The notes under the pieces were generated by a model. The model saw only the letters and a list, made by a program, of their open reading frames with translations. It made no database searches and was not told the origin of the DNA. The position numbers and the translations under genes are program-made. Shown piece after piece: positions 1 to 6,318 of a stretch of DNA of 35,273 nucleotides; position 1 is the first letter of the stretch, and every line of letters starts with the position of its first letter. Source of the DNA: Clostridiales bacterium UBA1752 (GTDB lineage Bacteria; Bacillota; Clostridia; Oscillospirales; CAG-382); the NCBI GenBank assembly GCA_002314835.1, contig DCHM01000016.1:1-35273 (forward strand), in the 5' to 3' direction.

Positions 1-72
1 TGCGTTTTTGAGCTGTGCATTGCGCTCGTAAACGGCGTCGTTTACGGGCGCAATGCACAGCTCAAAAACGCA
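1..72. repeat. Near-perfect inverted repeat at the window edge (33 bp arms, 6 nt centre)
   Basis: Bases 1-33 and 40-72 are reverse complements with one mismatch, around the hexamer GGCGTC. The right arm encodes sequence that fits the solute-binding protein family, while the left arm read in the same frame gives residues that do not. This is what a fold-back assembly or amplification artefact at a contig end looks like. A real DNA palindrome is possible but less likely. Confidence 0.85.
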
Positions 73-1290
73 TACGGCTTTAATATCCAAATGGATTTTT
101 GCGAGGAGTCCTTTGACACCCTCATTGAGAGAGTCCGTAACGATATGGACGCAGGCACGGTTACGTATAACTGCATAGCCACCGGCTTACAGACCCTGTT
201 TACCTTTGCCGCCGAAAACAGACTCGTTGACTATTATGCAATCGACGACGAAATCAACCACATCAGCTTTGATTCCGCTTGGTGGGACCAGGCAGCTCAG
301 GAAGACCTTTCTATCAAAAACAAGATGTTCGTTCTCACCGGCGACATCGTATTGTTGGACGACGAATACACTCAGGCTATTTTCTACAACAAAGACATTA
401 TAGACAACAACTCCTCACTCGAAAGCCCCACTCAGCTCGTTTATGACAAGGCGTGGACACTCGATAAAATGAAGGAAATGTGCAAAGCCGTCGCACAACC
501 CAGCCCTACTACCGGCACGATGGAAGTCGAAACCGGCGAAACAGTCTGGGGCTTTGTTGGCTGTGCATTTGATACCTTTAAGCTCGTACTCGGATGTGCA
601 TGCCCTCAGGTTAGTAAAGATTCAAACGACATCCCAGTACTCGCTATGGGCAATCAGCGCAACGTTGACGCTTATGATAAAGCGTACTCTATCATAGGTG
701 ATGAATCAATCGCCGCTTACCTCGAGCATTATTACCGCTGGAACGATTACACAAACAACGTCAAGATTGCAAACCATTTTTACAACGGAAACGCACTCTT
801 TTACTCGGGACTCGTTTCTATCGTCAACAGCGACAAGCTCCGCAATGCCAACATCAGATACGGCATCCTGCCTATGCCTAAGTACGACGAGGCGCAGGAA
901 GCCTACGCTACCACAGTTGACCCCTATCACTGCATGGCTGTCAGCATTATGAATACCACCGTCAACGGTCAGGCTCAGGACCTCGACTTTATCACCTTTG
1001 CTCTCGAAGCAATGGCTTATACCGGCAGAGAATACATCACTCCAGAATATTACGACCGTACCTTAAAGGGCAAGAGAATACTCGATGACGACGACTCTGC
1101 GGAAATGCTCGACATCATATTCTCAAACCGTCAGTTTGACATCTCGGTTTGCTATAACTGGAATGACTGCATCCAATTTTACAACCAGTGCCTTACCAGC
1201 GGTACCGGCATCGCTTCTCACCTTGACTCCAAGATCGGAGGCTTTGAGCAGGCATTGAATCAAACGCTCGAAGCGTTTAACGACGACTAA
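1..1290 (+). CDS. ABC transporter extracellular solute-binding protein, 5'-truncated
   Basis: This is the C-terminal part of a family 1 extracellular (sugar-type) solute-binding protein, which would capture a substrate outside the membrane and deliver it to an ABC permease. The frame is open from base 1, so the signal peptide, lipobox and first part of the N-lobe lie outside the window. Support is the segment with paired Trp (WWDQAAQEDLSI) followed by a GDI.L.DD stretch, the YNK..I.D motif, the ILPMPKYDEAQ motif and the C-terminal YYDRTLKGKRILDDDD block, all typical of large clostridial lipoprotein binding proteins. The codons read from bases 40-72 give VVYGRNAQLKNAYGF, resembling the usual 'VYxRNxxLExxYxF' of the family. 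Bases 1-33 are the reverse complement of 40-72 and probably are not native coding sequence. The substrate cannot be told. A terminator follows directly. Confidence 0.8.
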   Translation, partial: CVFELCIALVNGVVYGRNAQLKNAYGFNIQMDFCEESFDTLIERVRNDMDAGTVTYNCIATGLQTLFTFAAENRLVDYYAIDDEINHISFDSAWWDQAAQEDLSIKNKMFVLTGDIVLLDDEYTQAIFYNKDIIDNNSSLESPTQLVYDKAWTLDKMKEMCKAVAQPSPTTGTMEVETGETVWGFVGCAFDTFKLVLGCACPQVSKDSNDIPVLAMGNQRNVDAYDKAYSIIGDESIAAYLEHYYRWNDYTNNVKIANHFYNGNALFYSGLVSIVNSDKLRNANIRYGILPMPKYDEAQEAYATTVDPYHCMAVSIMNTTVNGQAQDLDFITFALEAMAYTGREYITPEYYDRTLKGKRILDDDDSAEMLDIIFSNRQFDISVCYNWNDCIQFYNQCLTSGTGIASHLDSKIGGFEQALNQTLEAFNDD

Positions 1291-1309
1291 GCAACATACA
1301 AACACAAAT

Positions 1310-1345
1310 CCCGAGCAACTTTTATGGTTGCTCGGGACCTTTTTT
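1310..1345. terminator. Intrinsic terminator after the solute-binding protein gene
   Basis: A 10 bp stem (CCCGAGCAAC at 1310-1319 with its complement at 1327-1336) has a 7 nt loop and is followed by ACC and six T on the plus strand. It lies 19 nt after the stop codon. On the minus strand it directly follows the stop of the S24/S26-type peptidase gene with a weaker T-rich tail, so it may serve both convergent transcripts. Confidence 0.85.
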
Positions 1346-1760
1346 ATTGCTTTAAACCTGTAAAAAACACACGTAACACGGCATACAGTTTTTGCCTAAA
1401 GCTATCAAGCGGTATGCGCTTGCCGCCTCTCACGATATGAGTGGCGACGCCTATCACCGACTCGGGCTCTACGCCGTATTCGTCGGCGGACTGGTGGTCG
1501 CCGCGGCAGATATACTTGCCGTCCTTAAAGCCGACTATGCGGTGCAGGACGTAGCTGCCGTCGCTCCTTTGATAAAACGGTATATCGTATTTTTTGAGCA
1601 TGCTGCGTGGCTTGACTATCACCACGCTGTCGCCTTTTTTTATCAGCGGCAACATACTCGTGCCATTGACCTCAAACGTGACACTGCCTCCGCTCGTGAG
1701 TTGCTCTGCAAACAGCTCTGCAAAATCGGACAGTGACGCTTTACTCGACGACGCCTGCAT
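1344..1760 (-). CDS. S24/S26 signal-peptidase-like protein, no membrane anchor
   Basis: A 138-residue protein with the S24/S26 fold. The motif GTSMLPLIKKGD (residues 33-44) carries the nucleophile-type Ser35, and VLHRIVG (71-77) places a His (His73) where bacterial leader peptidase has the catalytic Lys; a Ser/His pair is known from SipW/ER-type signal peptidases. RGDHQ (86-90) matches the 'GD' box. There is no N-terminal transmembrane segment; a hydrophobic stretch LYAVLRVFF near residues 125-133 might touch a membrane. It is the last gene of the three-gene cassette, overlaps the PqqD-like gene by 20 nt and ends against a hairpin. The start is preceded by AAAGGCACTG, the same 10 bases found before the PqqD-like start. 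The fold is seen clearly; that it cuts a peptide made or modified by its neighbours is inference. Confidence 0.75.
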   Translation of the reverse strand: MQASSSKASLSDFAELFAEQLTSGGSVTFEVNGTSMLPLIKKGDSVVIVKPRSMLKKYDIPFYQRSDGSYVLHRIVGFKDGKYICRGDHQSADEYGVEPESVIGVATHIVRGGKRIPLDSFRQKLYAVLRVFFTGLKQ

Positions 1761-2001
1761 CGCGCAGTGCCTTTAAATATCGGGCAAGGTCGGATGTTGC
1801 CGTCTCTCTGTCGATATCGTATTCCGAGCAGATGGCATCGACTATTTCGTCCTCTGTCTTGCCTGCACTTATAAGCTCAAATATCATCACGCCGGTTTCG
1901 TTGAGGGTCATCATGCCGTGCAGATCGGTATTGCCTCCTATATTTATAACCACGTTATTGCCTGCAACCTTGCGTAATACAAATCCGTCTTTAATCTTCA
2001 T
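1741..2001 (-). CDS. PqqD-like peptide-binding protein
   Basis: An 86-residue protein of the PqqD family, small winged-helix-like domains that bind precursor peptides of ribosomally made, modified peptides (RiPPs). Visible signs are the N-terminal beta stretch ending in GGNTDLHGMMTLNETG (about residues 22-37), then IFELISAGKTEDEIVDAI (40-57) and the closing helix with LARYLKALRDAGVV, all in the usual PqqD layout. It sits between the HPr-kinase-like gene (11 nt overlap) and the S24/S26 peptidase gene (20 nt overlap), so the three are translationally coupled. No radical SAM enzyme, cyclase, transporter or precursor-sized open frame is seen next to it, so whether it works on a RiPP at all is open. 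Confidence 0.8.
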   Translation of the reverse strand: MKIKDGFVLRKVAGNNVVINIGGNTDLHGMMTLNETGVMIFELISAGKTEDEIVDAICSEYDIDRETATSDLARYLKALRDAGVVE

Positions 2002-2701
2002 CGTCAGTGCCTTTCATAGCGTTATAAGCGACTGTAGCCGCTTGTATATCCATATTGCAACCGAGGCTGTAAACCGGTACCTCGGAGAGCAGTCTGTCTG
2101 CAAAATCAAATAGCTTGTCCGCCTCGGACTTTGGGCGGATAGTCTGGTCCAAAAGCAGCGGCAGTGCTCTGAGCGCGGAAATGCGCTCTACGACGTTGTC
2201 TGCACTGCGGTGCAAAAAGGCTATCGCGCCTATCGGGACCGTGACGTTGACGTTTTGGCTCGTTTTGCCGCTCCAAGGAGTGCCACTGACGCAAAATACG
2301 CCGTCTTTCACAAAAAGCGCCGGTTTGTCGTCGTTGATAATAAAAGCCTTGTCACCGAATTTTTTGAGCCACAGTGCCGTATGAGTAGATTTGCCCGTGC
2401 CGCTGGGAGCCGAAAAAAGATACGCTTTGCCGTCGACAACTACTGCGGACGAGTGCAGCAGCATACCGCCCTTGGCAAGTAACGCCCTGTAAAAAGCGTT
2501 GCCGGTCTTGATGTATTCACATTCGCCTACGGTAAGGTGTGGGTTTTGCGCCTGCATTTCGATGTATGACGCGTCGTCCTGCTCGAGCACGACGTCGGCG
2601 TCACAGGCTTTATCTATGGCGTAAGGTATAGACTGAGCCTTTAACGGGTCGTATAAGGGATTCATCTCCACTACGATACCCGCTATCAGATATTGCGGCA
2701 T
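1991..2701 (-). CDS. HPr kinase/phosphorylase-like ATPase (orphan, non-HprK)
   Basis: A 236-residue P-loop protein related to the catalytic domain of HPr kinase. Residues 81-89 (LLHSSAVVV) and the Walker A segment APSGTGKST (98-106), then INDDKPAL (122-129) and GTPWSGK (140-146), follow the layout of the HprK-like kinases that accompany PqqD proteins. It lacks the N-terminal HprK domain and the surrounding genes are not sugar phosphotransferase genes, so it is unlikely to phosphorylate HPr. A longer frame begins 15 codons upstream, but the ATG at 2701 has GGAGG seven bases before it and lies just downstream of a consensus promoter. In paeninodin-type lasso peptide clusters a related kinase phosphorylates the precursor; a similar peptide or small-molecule kinase role here is inference. 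Confidence 0.75.
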   Translation of the reverse strand: MPQYLIAGIVVEMNPLYDPLKAQSIPYAIDKACDADVVLEQDDASYIEMQAQNPHLTVGECEYIKTGNAFYRALLAKGGMLLHSSAVVVDGKAYLFSAPSGTGKSTHTALWLKKFGDKAFIINDDKPALFVKDGVFCVSGTPWSGKTSQNVNVTVPIGAIAFLHRSADNVVERISALRALPLLLDQTIRPKSEADKLFDFADRLLSEVPVYSLGCNMDIQAATVAYNAMKGTDDED

Positions 2702-2725
2702 AAATACACCTCCGTTTCTGATGCA

Positions 2726-2754
2726 ATTATACAATATTTCGCGCAAAATGTCAA
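2726..2754 (-). promoter_or_regulatory. Consensus sigma-A promoter for the HPr-kinase-like/PqqD/peptidase cassette
   Basis: On the minus strand TTGACA (2754-2749) is followed after exactly 17 bp by TATAAT (2731-2726), a full match at both hexamers. The start codon at 2701 lies about 18 nt beyond the expected start of transcription, with GGAGG between. Such an ideal core promoter suggests steady, strong basal transcription unless a repressor acts. Confidence 0.85.
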
Positions 2755-2762
2755 ACTCTATC

Positions 2763-2791
2763 TTGCAAAAGAGACTTGTTTTTGATATACT
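2763..2791 (+). promoter_or_regulatory. Sigma-A promoter for apgM
   Basis: TTGCAA (2763-2768), 17 bp spacer, TATACT (2786-2791), placed back-to-back with the minus-strand promoter. The expected transcription start near 2798 leaves only about 17 nt of leader, mostly the ribosome binding site AAAAGGAG before the ATG at 2815. Confidence 0.7.
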
Positions 2792-2814
2792 CTCTCTAAA
2801 AGGAGTTTACAAAC

Positions 2815-4035
2815 ATGAAATATATTATTTTAGTCGCAGACGGCATGGCCGACCTGCCTATTAAAGAACTCGACGGTCGTACCCCGATGTCGGTAGCCGA
2901 CAAGCCGATGATGAATTATCTCGCACAGCACGGCACTGTCGGCAGGATATTTACCGTGCCGCGCGATATGGTGCCCGAAAGTGACACCGCTAACCTCGCA
3001 CTGATGGGCTATGACCCTCACGAATATTCCAAGGGGCGTTCTCCTCTCGAGGCCGCCAGCATAGGCATAGCTATGCAGCCTGACGAAACCGCCATCCGTG
3101 CCAACATAGTCGCACTATCCGACAACAGCGAAGCCTACGAGGACAAAATCATGCTCGACCACTCGTCGGACGAGATACCTACGAGCGAAGCGGCTGTTTT
3201 GGTACAGGACCTGCAAAAGCATTTTGGTAACGACACGATACATCTATACACGGGTGTCAGCTACCGCCACTGTCTGATATGGAAAAACTGCCCCGAATTT
3301 AAGGACTATTCTCGTCCTCACGACATCATAGGCAAGCGCATAGGTCAATATCTGCCGCTCTCTGCGTCGTCAAAGCCGATGAGAGACCTGCAAAAGGCTT
3401 CGTTTGACTTTTTAAATAACCACCCCGTCAATATAGACCGTGCAAAAAGAGGGCTCAAAAAGGCTAATTCGCTCTGGCTCTGGAGCCCGGGCAAAAAGCC
3501 TGCACTCCCCGATTTTGCCTCGCTAAACGGGCTCAAAGCAACCGTCGTTTGCGCGGTTGACCTCATCAAGGGCATAGGCATCTGCGCAGGCATGGATGCG
3601 CCGACTATTGAGGGCGCTACAGGCACACTCAATACCAACTACCAAGGCAAGCTGCAGGCGGCGCTTGACGCAATAGATAACGGCTCAGACTTTGTGTTTA
3701 TCCACGTCGAAGCACCCGACGAATGCGGTCACAGAGGCGAAACTCAAAACAAAATCAAGTCTATCGAAAACATCGACAAGCTCATTTTGGCGCCTCTCAA
3801 AAACACGCTCGACGCTCGCGGCATTGATTATCGCATCGTAGTCACACCCGACCACCCCACCCCGATTTGCAAGCGCACGCACACACTAGACGCCGTACCA
3901 TTCGTGCTCTACGACAGCACGCAAGAGGTTGACAGCGGCATAAAAATATACGATGAACAAAGCGGCTTTGACGGCAAGGTTTATCTCGACAAAGGCGAAG
4001 ACCTATTGCCTATGCTGCTGGGTAAAACGATATGA
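2815..4035 (+). CDS. apgM: Cofactor-independent phosphoglycerate mutase, archaeal (ApgM) type
   Basis: A 406-residue alkaline-phosphatase-superfamily enzyme that interconverts 3- and 2-phosphoglycerate in glycolysis. It starts MKYIILVADGMADLP with metal-binding Asp9, carries VPESDTANLALMGYDP with the Ser nucleophile at residue 56, and has the later metal-site segments HVEAPDECGHRG and VTPDHPTP. Length and order fit the aPGAM family; members of this group have sometimes been named 'proposed homoserine kinase', a name that is less well supported. AAGGAG lies nine bases before the ATG. It is first in a two-gene run; its TGA overlaps the next start codon (ATGA). Confidence 0.92.
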   Translation: MKYIILVADGMADLPIKELDGRTPMSVADKPMMNYLAQHGTVGRIFTVPRDMVPESDTANLALMGYDPHEYSKGRSPLEAASIGIAMQPDETAIRANIVALSDNSEAYEDKIMLDHSSDEIPTSEAAVLVQDLQKHFGNDTIHLYTGVSYRHCLIWKNCPEFKDYSRPHDIIGKRIGQYLPLSASSKPMRDLQKASFDFLNNHPVNIDRAKRGLKKANSLWLWSPGKKPALPDFASLNGLKATVVCAVDLIKGIGICAGMDAPTIEGATGTLNTNYQGKLQAALDAIDNGSDFVFIHVEAPDECGHRGETQNKIKSIENIDKLILAPLKNTLDARGIDYRIVVTPDHPTPICKRTHTLDAVPFVLYDSTQEVDSGIKIYDEQSGFDGKVYLDKGEDLLPMLLGKTI

Positions 4036-4568
4036 AAAAACAGATAACCGGCTCCTGCGTACTGTCTGTAAAGATATTTCAACGCTGGGCTGACTTTCAC
4101 CTTTGGCGCGGCAGATATCCGAGGCTCAAGCGCGCGACTGTGTTTTTCGGCATATTTGCATTATCGGTATTTATGTTTGCGTTTGGTATGACAAACGGCA
4201 TCAACCTGCTCACAGTCGCAGGAGTTGCGCTGTTGCTATGCACATTCGTGTTCGGCTATACCGTAAAAACCGCGATAAAAAAGAACCTTGCCGCCGCAAA
4301 ATCGCTAATCTGTGACCCATACACCTTTACACTCGCGCCCAAAGGCTTGGTAGTACAGATAGCGCACAAGGACGGAGACGAACGCCACGACTATTTTTAC
4401 GACGAGCTATTAAAGGTTTACGACTATAACGGTTGTCTATACGCTTATCCCGACAAAGACAGATGCTTTATCATACCGCTCGGATGTCTCGACGCAAAGC
4501 CCGAGCAGACGAGAGCGTTTGTAGCAGACAAGCTCGGTGCAAAGTATATCAAAGTAACGAAATATTAA
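4032..4568 (+). CDS. Small membrane protein, YcxB-like
   Basis: A 178-residue protein with a basic N-terminus, two adjacent hydrophobic helices (about residues 38-56 and 58-78) and a soluble C-terminal half of mixed beta character (YTFTLAPKGLVVQ, HDYFYDELLKVYDYNGCLYAYPDK, CFIIPLG). This layout, two helices followed by a compact PH-like domain, resembles YcxB-like proteins, which have no firm function. It overlaps apgM by four bases and is probably translated with it, but nothing in it suggests a glycolytic role. A terminator follows five bases after the stop. Confidence 0.6.
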   Translation: MKKQITGSCVLSVKIFQRWADFHLWRGRYPRLKRATVFFGIFALSVFMFAFGMTNGINLLTVAGVALLLCTFVFGYTVKTAIKKNLAAAKSLICDPYTFTLAPKGLVVQIAHKDGDERHDYFYDELLKVYDYNGCLYAYPDKDRCFIIPLGCLDAKPEQTRAFVADKLGAKYIKVTKY

Positions 4569-4572
4569 AAGC

Positions 4573-4601
4573 AAAAGCCTGAGATAAAATCTCAGGCTTT
4601 T
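4573..4601. terminator. Bidirectional terminator between convergent operons
   Basis: A perfect 13 bp stem (AAAAGCCTGAGAT and its complement) with a 3 nt loop lies between the stop of the YcxB-like gene and the stop of divIC. Both arms end in A/T runs, so it can stop transcripts from either side. Confidence 0.9.
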
Positions 4602-4604
4602 ATA

Positions 4605-4892
4605 TTAATTTGCTACGTCGTTGTAAAAGACCATATCGTCCTTGTATCTGTAGCCGAGCTTGTCGATGGCTACACGGGCGATGTATTCGTCGGTCATTTC
4701 CTTGGCCTGCTCTATCTCGAGCTGCAGCTCTGCGATGTCGTCCTTGACCTCGATGACCTCTTTTTGCAATTTATCTTTACGGATAGAGAGGTTTGTAAAC
4801 TGTATCTGCATATCGACTATCGAAACGACCAAAAAGACGACGAGCAGAGCAACCGCCGCGCGCAAAAACAAATTTGAACGGTGATGCTTCAT
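4605..4892 (-). CDS. divIC: Septum formation initiator, DivIC/FtsB family
   Basis: A 95-residue bitopic division protein: short basic cytoplasmic tail, one transmembrane helix (about residues 9-28), then a charged coiled coil (about 30-70) and the closing segment RVAIDKLGYRYKDDMVFYND, typical of the family. DivIC acts with FtsL and DivIB/FtsQ to recruit and activate septal peptidoglycan synthesis. It is the last gene of the yabP-yabQ-divIC block, the same order as in Bacillus. Its ATG overlaps the yabQ stop by one base (TGATG) and AAGGAGG lies inside the yabQ end, so it should be coupled to yabQ translation. Confidence 0.88.
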   Translation of the reverse strand: MKHHRSNLFLRAAVALLVVFLVVSIVDMQIQFTNLSIRKDKLQKEVIEVKDDIAELQLEIEQAKEMTDEYIARVAIDKLGYRYKDDMVFYNDVAN

Positions 4893-5329
4893 CAGTTAAC
4901 CTCCTTTGTAAAGCTACAACGCTTTGCTTTATTTACTATATATACAGTATATACCCATGTTTTAAAAAAATCAATAGCTATTTTGCAGGCGTGTTTTGCT
5001 TTGACTATGCGAGGCATTACAAGCGACATCACCTTTGCCGTAACGCTCTGGGTGAACCTGCCCACCGTGAGCCTCCAGCCGAGCGCGGCAAGCCCCGAAA
5101 CGATAAAAGCGTACAGTCTCGGCTTGCCGAGCGAAAAGTTGTAAAACTCTATTATCATCACGAGCGTGTAAAACGCGCAGACGAGCAAATCCTCGGCAAA
5201 AACGAAAACGCGATGATGCTTTATTATCATCCTGCACGCTCTGACGCAATCACAAATTATGCCAAAGCCAATGCCTGCAAACAGCGATGCGAGCAATAGC
5301 GCATACTGTGCGCCATAGTCAAACTCCAT
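4892..5329 (-). CDS. yabQ: Spore cortex biosynthesis protein YabQ
   Basis: A 145-residue membrane protein with hydrophobic helices near the N-terminus (YALLLASLFAGIGFGIICD), in the middle (EDLLVCAFYTLVMIIEFYNF) and after it (RLYAFIVSGLAALGW), followed by a basic tail. YabQ is needed for cortex formation in Bacillus and is made in the mother cell. The call rests on its layout and its position between yabP and divIC. The frame extends to a TTG at 5350, but the ATG at 5329 overlaps the yabP stop as TGATG, the usual coupling arrangement in this run, so I chose it; no strong Shine-Dalgarno separates the two options. Confidence 0.82.
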   Translation of the reverse strand: MEFDYGAQYALLLASLFAGIGFGIICDCVRACRMIIKHHRVFVFAEDLLVCAFYTLVMIIEFYNFSLGKPRLYAFIVSGLAALGWRLTVGRFTQSVTAKVMSLVMPRIVKAKHACKIAIDFFKTWVYTVYIVNKAKRCSFTKEVN

Positions 5330-5586
5330 CAGCCGAATAGCCTGTGCCAAACACTCTTTGATTGCTTTGGCACGGTGTAAAACGCAGCCTCGATATTGCC
5401 CGTAAGCTCGATTTCGCCCGTCTCGAGCGAAAGCTTTGTCACAGTAAGGTCACTGCCCGTGACGTTTAGCTCGGTGTCGCCCACCTTGAGCAATGCGCCT
5501 GTTTCGTCAAAGCTGAGTATCTCAGATACGCCATTGACGTATATCATTTTGCGTTCCGTAACCGTAAAGCTGTGTTCTGTCGCCAT
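5329..5586 (-). CDS. yabP: Sporulation protein YabP
   Basis: An 85-residue YabP-family protein rich in beta strands (MIYVNGVSEILSFDETGALLKVG; ELNVTGSDLTVTKLSLETGEIELTG is the second half), related to YqfC, a small soluble protein of the mother cell in sporulation. The longer frame starts five codons upstream, but the ATG at 5586 has GGAGG six bases before it, so I set the start there. A candidate sigma-E promoter lies 27-53 bases upstream. It is coupled to yabQ by a one-base overlap. Its biochemical role is not known; in Bacillus yabP and yabQ are transcribed together under sigma-E. Confidence 0.88.
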   Translation of the reverse strand: MATEHSFTVTERKMIYVNGVSEILSFDETGALLKVGDTELNVTGSDLTVTKLSLETGEIELTGNIEAAFYTVPKQSKSVWHRLFG

Positions 5587-5612
5587 GATCTGCCTCCGCA
5601 CACTTTTTTATC

Positions 5613-5639
5613 AAAGTATGCTGTCGCAGATTAAATTAT
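5613..5639 (-). promoter_or_regulatory. Candidate sigma-E (mother-cell) promoter for yabP-yabQ
   Basis: On the minus strand ATA (5639-5637) is followed after 16 bp by CATACTTT (5620-5613), close to the sigma-E pattern of ATA and CATAnAnT with about 16 bp between. It overlaps the rqcP stop codon and would start transcription about 20 nt before the yabP ATG, ahead of its GGAGG. Bacillus yabP-yabQ are known sigma-E targets, which supports the reading. Confidence 0.55.
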
Positions 5640-5878
5640 GCTATTACCTCGTACATTTCGGCGGCGTCGGCTTTTTTGGTGCTCTCGGTAATGGCGGTCA
5701 CGCGCACCTTGAGAGTGCGGCTGCCGTACCTCACCTCGATAACGTCTCCGATATTGACCTCGGCAGAAGCCTTTGCCTGTTTGCCGTTTATCAAAACGTG
5801 CTCGTTGTCGCAAGCCTCGTTTGCCACGGTGCGGCGCTTGATAATGCGAGAAACCTTTAGATATTTATCCAGTCTCAT
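5636..5878 (-). CDS. rqcP: S4-domain RNA-binding protein RqcP (YabO/Hsp15 family)
   Basis: An 80-residue single S4 domain protein starting MRLDKYLKVSRIIKRRTVANEAC, with the usual VLINGK and GDVIEVRYG strands. RqcP binds the 50S subunit and tRNA to support RqcH-driven poly-alanine tailing of stalled nascent chains in ribosome quality control. Length matches the family. AGGTG lies five bases before the ATG. It sits between hup and yabP, the same position as yabO in Bacillus. A hairpin just upstream separates it from hup, so its transcription must come from read-through past that hairpin or from a weak promoter I cannot see in the 61-base gap. Confidence 0.9.
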   Translation of the reverse strand: MRLDKYLKVSRIIKRRTVANEACDNEHVLINGKQAKASAEVNIGDVIEVRYGSRTLKVRVTAITESTKKADAAEMYEVIA

Positions 5879-5897
5879 ATAATCACCTATAAAAGAA

Positions 5898-5921
5898 GGG
5901 CTCTTGCATAAGCAAAAGCCC
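5898..5921. terminator. Hairpin terminator between hup and rqcP
   Basis: Arms GGGCTCTTGC (5898-5907) and GCAAAAGCCC (5912-5921) pair over 10 bp with one wobble and a 4 nt loop. On the minus strand the tail is TTCTTTTAT, giving a moderate terminator after hup; on the plus strand the T run is longer. It probably makes hup much more abundant than the downstream rqcP-yabPQ-divIC. Confidence 0.75.
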
Positions 5922-5939
5922 CTTTTTTGCTATTGTAAA

Positions 5940-6215
5940 TTAGCCGTTGATGGCGTCCTTGAGGGACTTGCCAGCAGTGAAAACGATGTTTTTGGATGCG
6001 GGGATAACAATCTCAGCACCGGTCTTGGGGTTGCGGCCTTTTCTAGCTGCCTTTTCACGTACCTTAAAGCCACCAAAGCCGGAAAGCTGTACTTTGCCAC
6101 CGGTAGCGAGGTCGCTCTCGATAGCTGCGAAAACTGCGTTTACAGCTGCTTCAGCGTCCTTCTTTTTGAGACCTGCGTTTTGTGCAACGATTTCAACGAG
6201 GGATGTTTTGTTCAT
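5940..6215 (-). CDS. hup: HU-family nucleoid DNA-binding protein
   Basis: A 91-residue histone-like protein that starts MNKTSLVEIVAQNAGLKKKD and carries the signature GGFKVREKAARKGRNPKTG (about residues 47-65), including the arm that inserts into the DNA minor groove (RNPKTG). The dimer bends and compacts DNA. It has its own near-consensus promoter (6247-6275), AGGAG eight bases before the ATG and a terminator directly after, the profile of a highly expressed gene. HU next to rqcP/yabO is a common Firmicutes arrangement. Confidence 0.95.
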   Translation of the reverse strand: MNKTSLVEIVAQNAGLKKKDAEAAVNAVFAAIESDLATGGKVQLSGFGGFKVREKAARKGRNPKTGAEIVIPASKNIVFTAGKSLKDAING

Positions 6216-6246
6216 AATAAATATCTCCTATAAAATAGTGTACCTT

Positions 6247-6275
6247 ATTATAACACGATTTTTCTTTTATAGCAA
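6247..6275 (-). promoter_or_regulatory. Sigma-A promoter for hup
   Basis: TTGCTA (6275-6270), 17 bp, then TATAAT (6252-6247) on the minus strand, about 25 nt before the AGGAG of hup. The 12-mer AACACGATTTTT occurs at 6252-6263, within the spacer and touching the -10, and again 51 bp away at 6303-6314. Confidence 0.75.
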
Positions 6276-6314
6276 GGGTTTTTTTGATATTTTGAGCCAA
6301 AAAACACGATTTTT
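6252..6314. repeat. Direct repeat of a 12-mer around the hup promoter
   Basis: AACACGATTTTT occurs at 6252-6263 and 6303-6314 in the same orientation, start points 51 bp apart, close to five helical turns. One copy covers the promoter spacer, the other lies upstream of the -35. It may be a pair of binding sites, or chance in A/T-rich DNA. Confidence 0.4.
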
Positions 6315-6318
6315 TTGT

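Noticed and set aside
1741..2701. True HPr kinase with PTS regulation
   Set aside because: The protein lacks the N-terminal HprK domain, and no ptsH, rapZ or sugar-PTS genes are near; PqqD and a peptidase are the partners instead.
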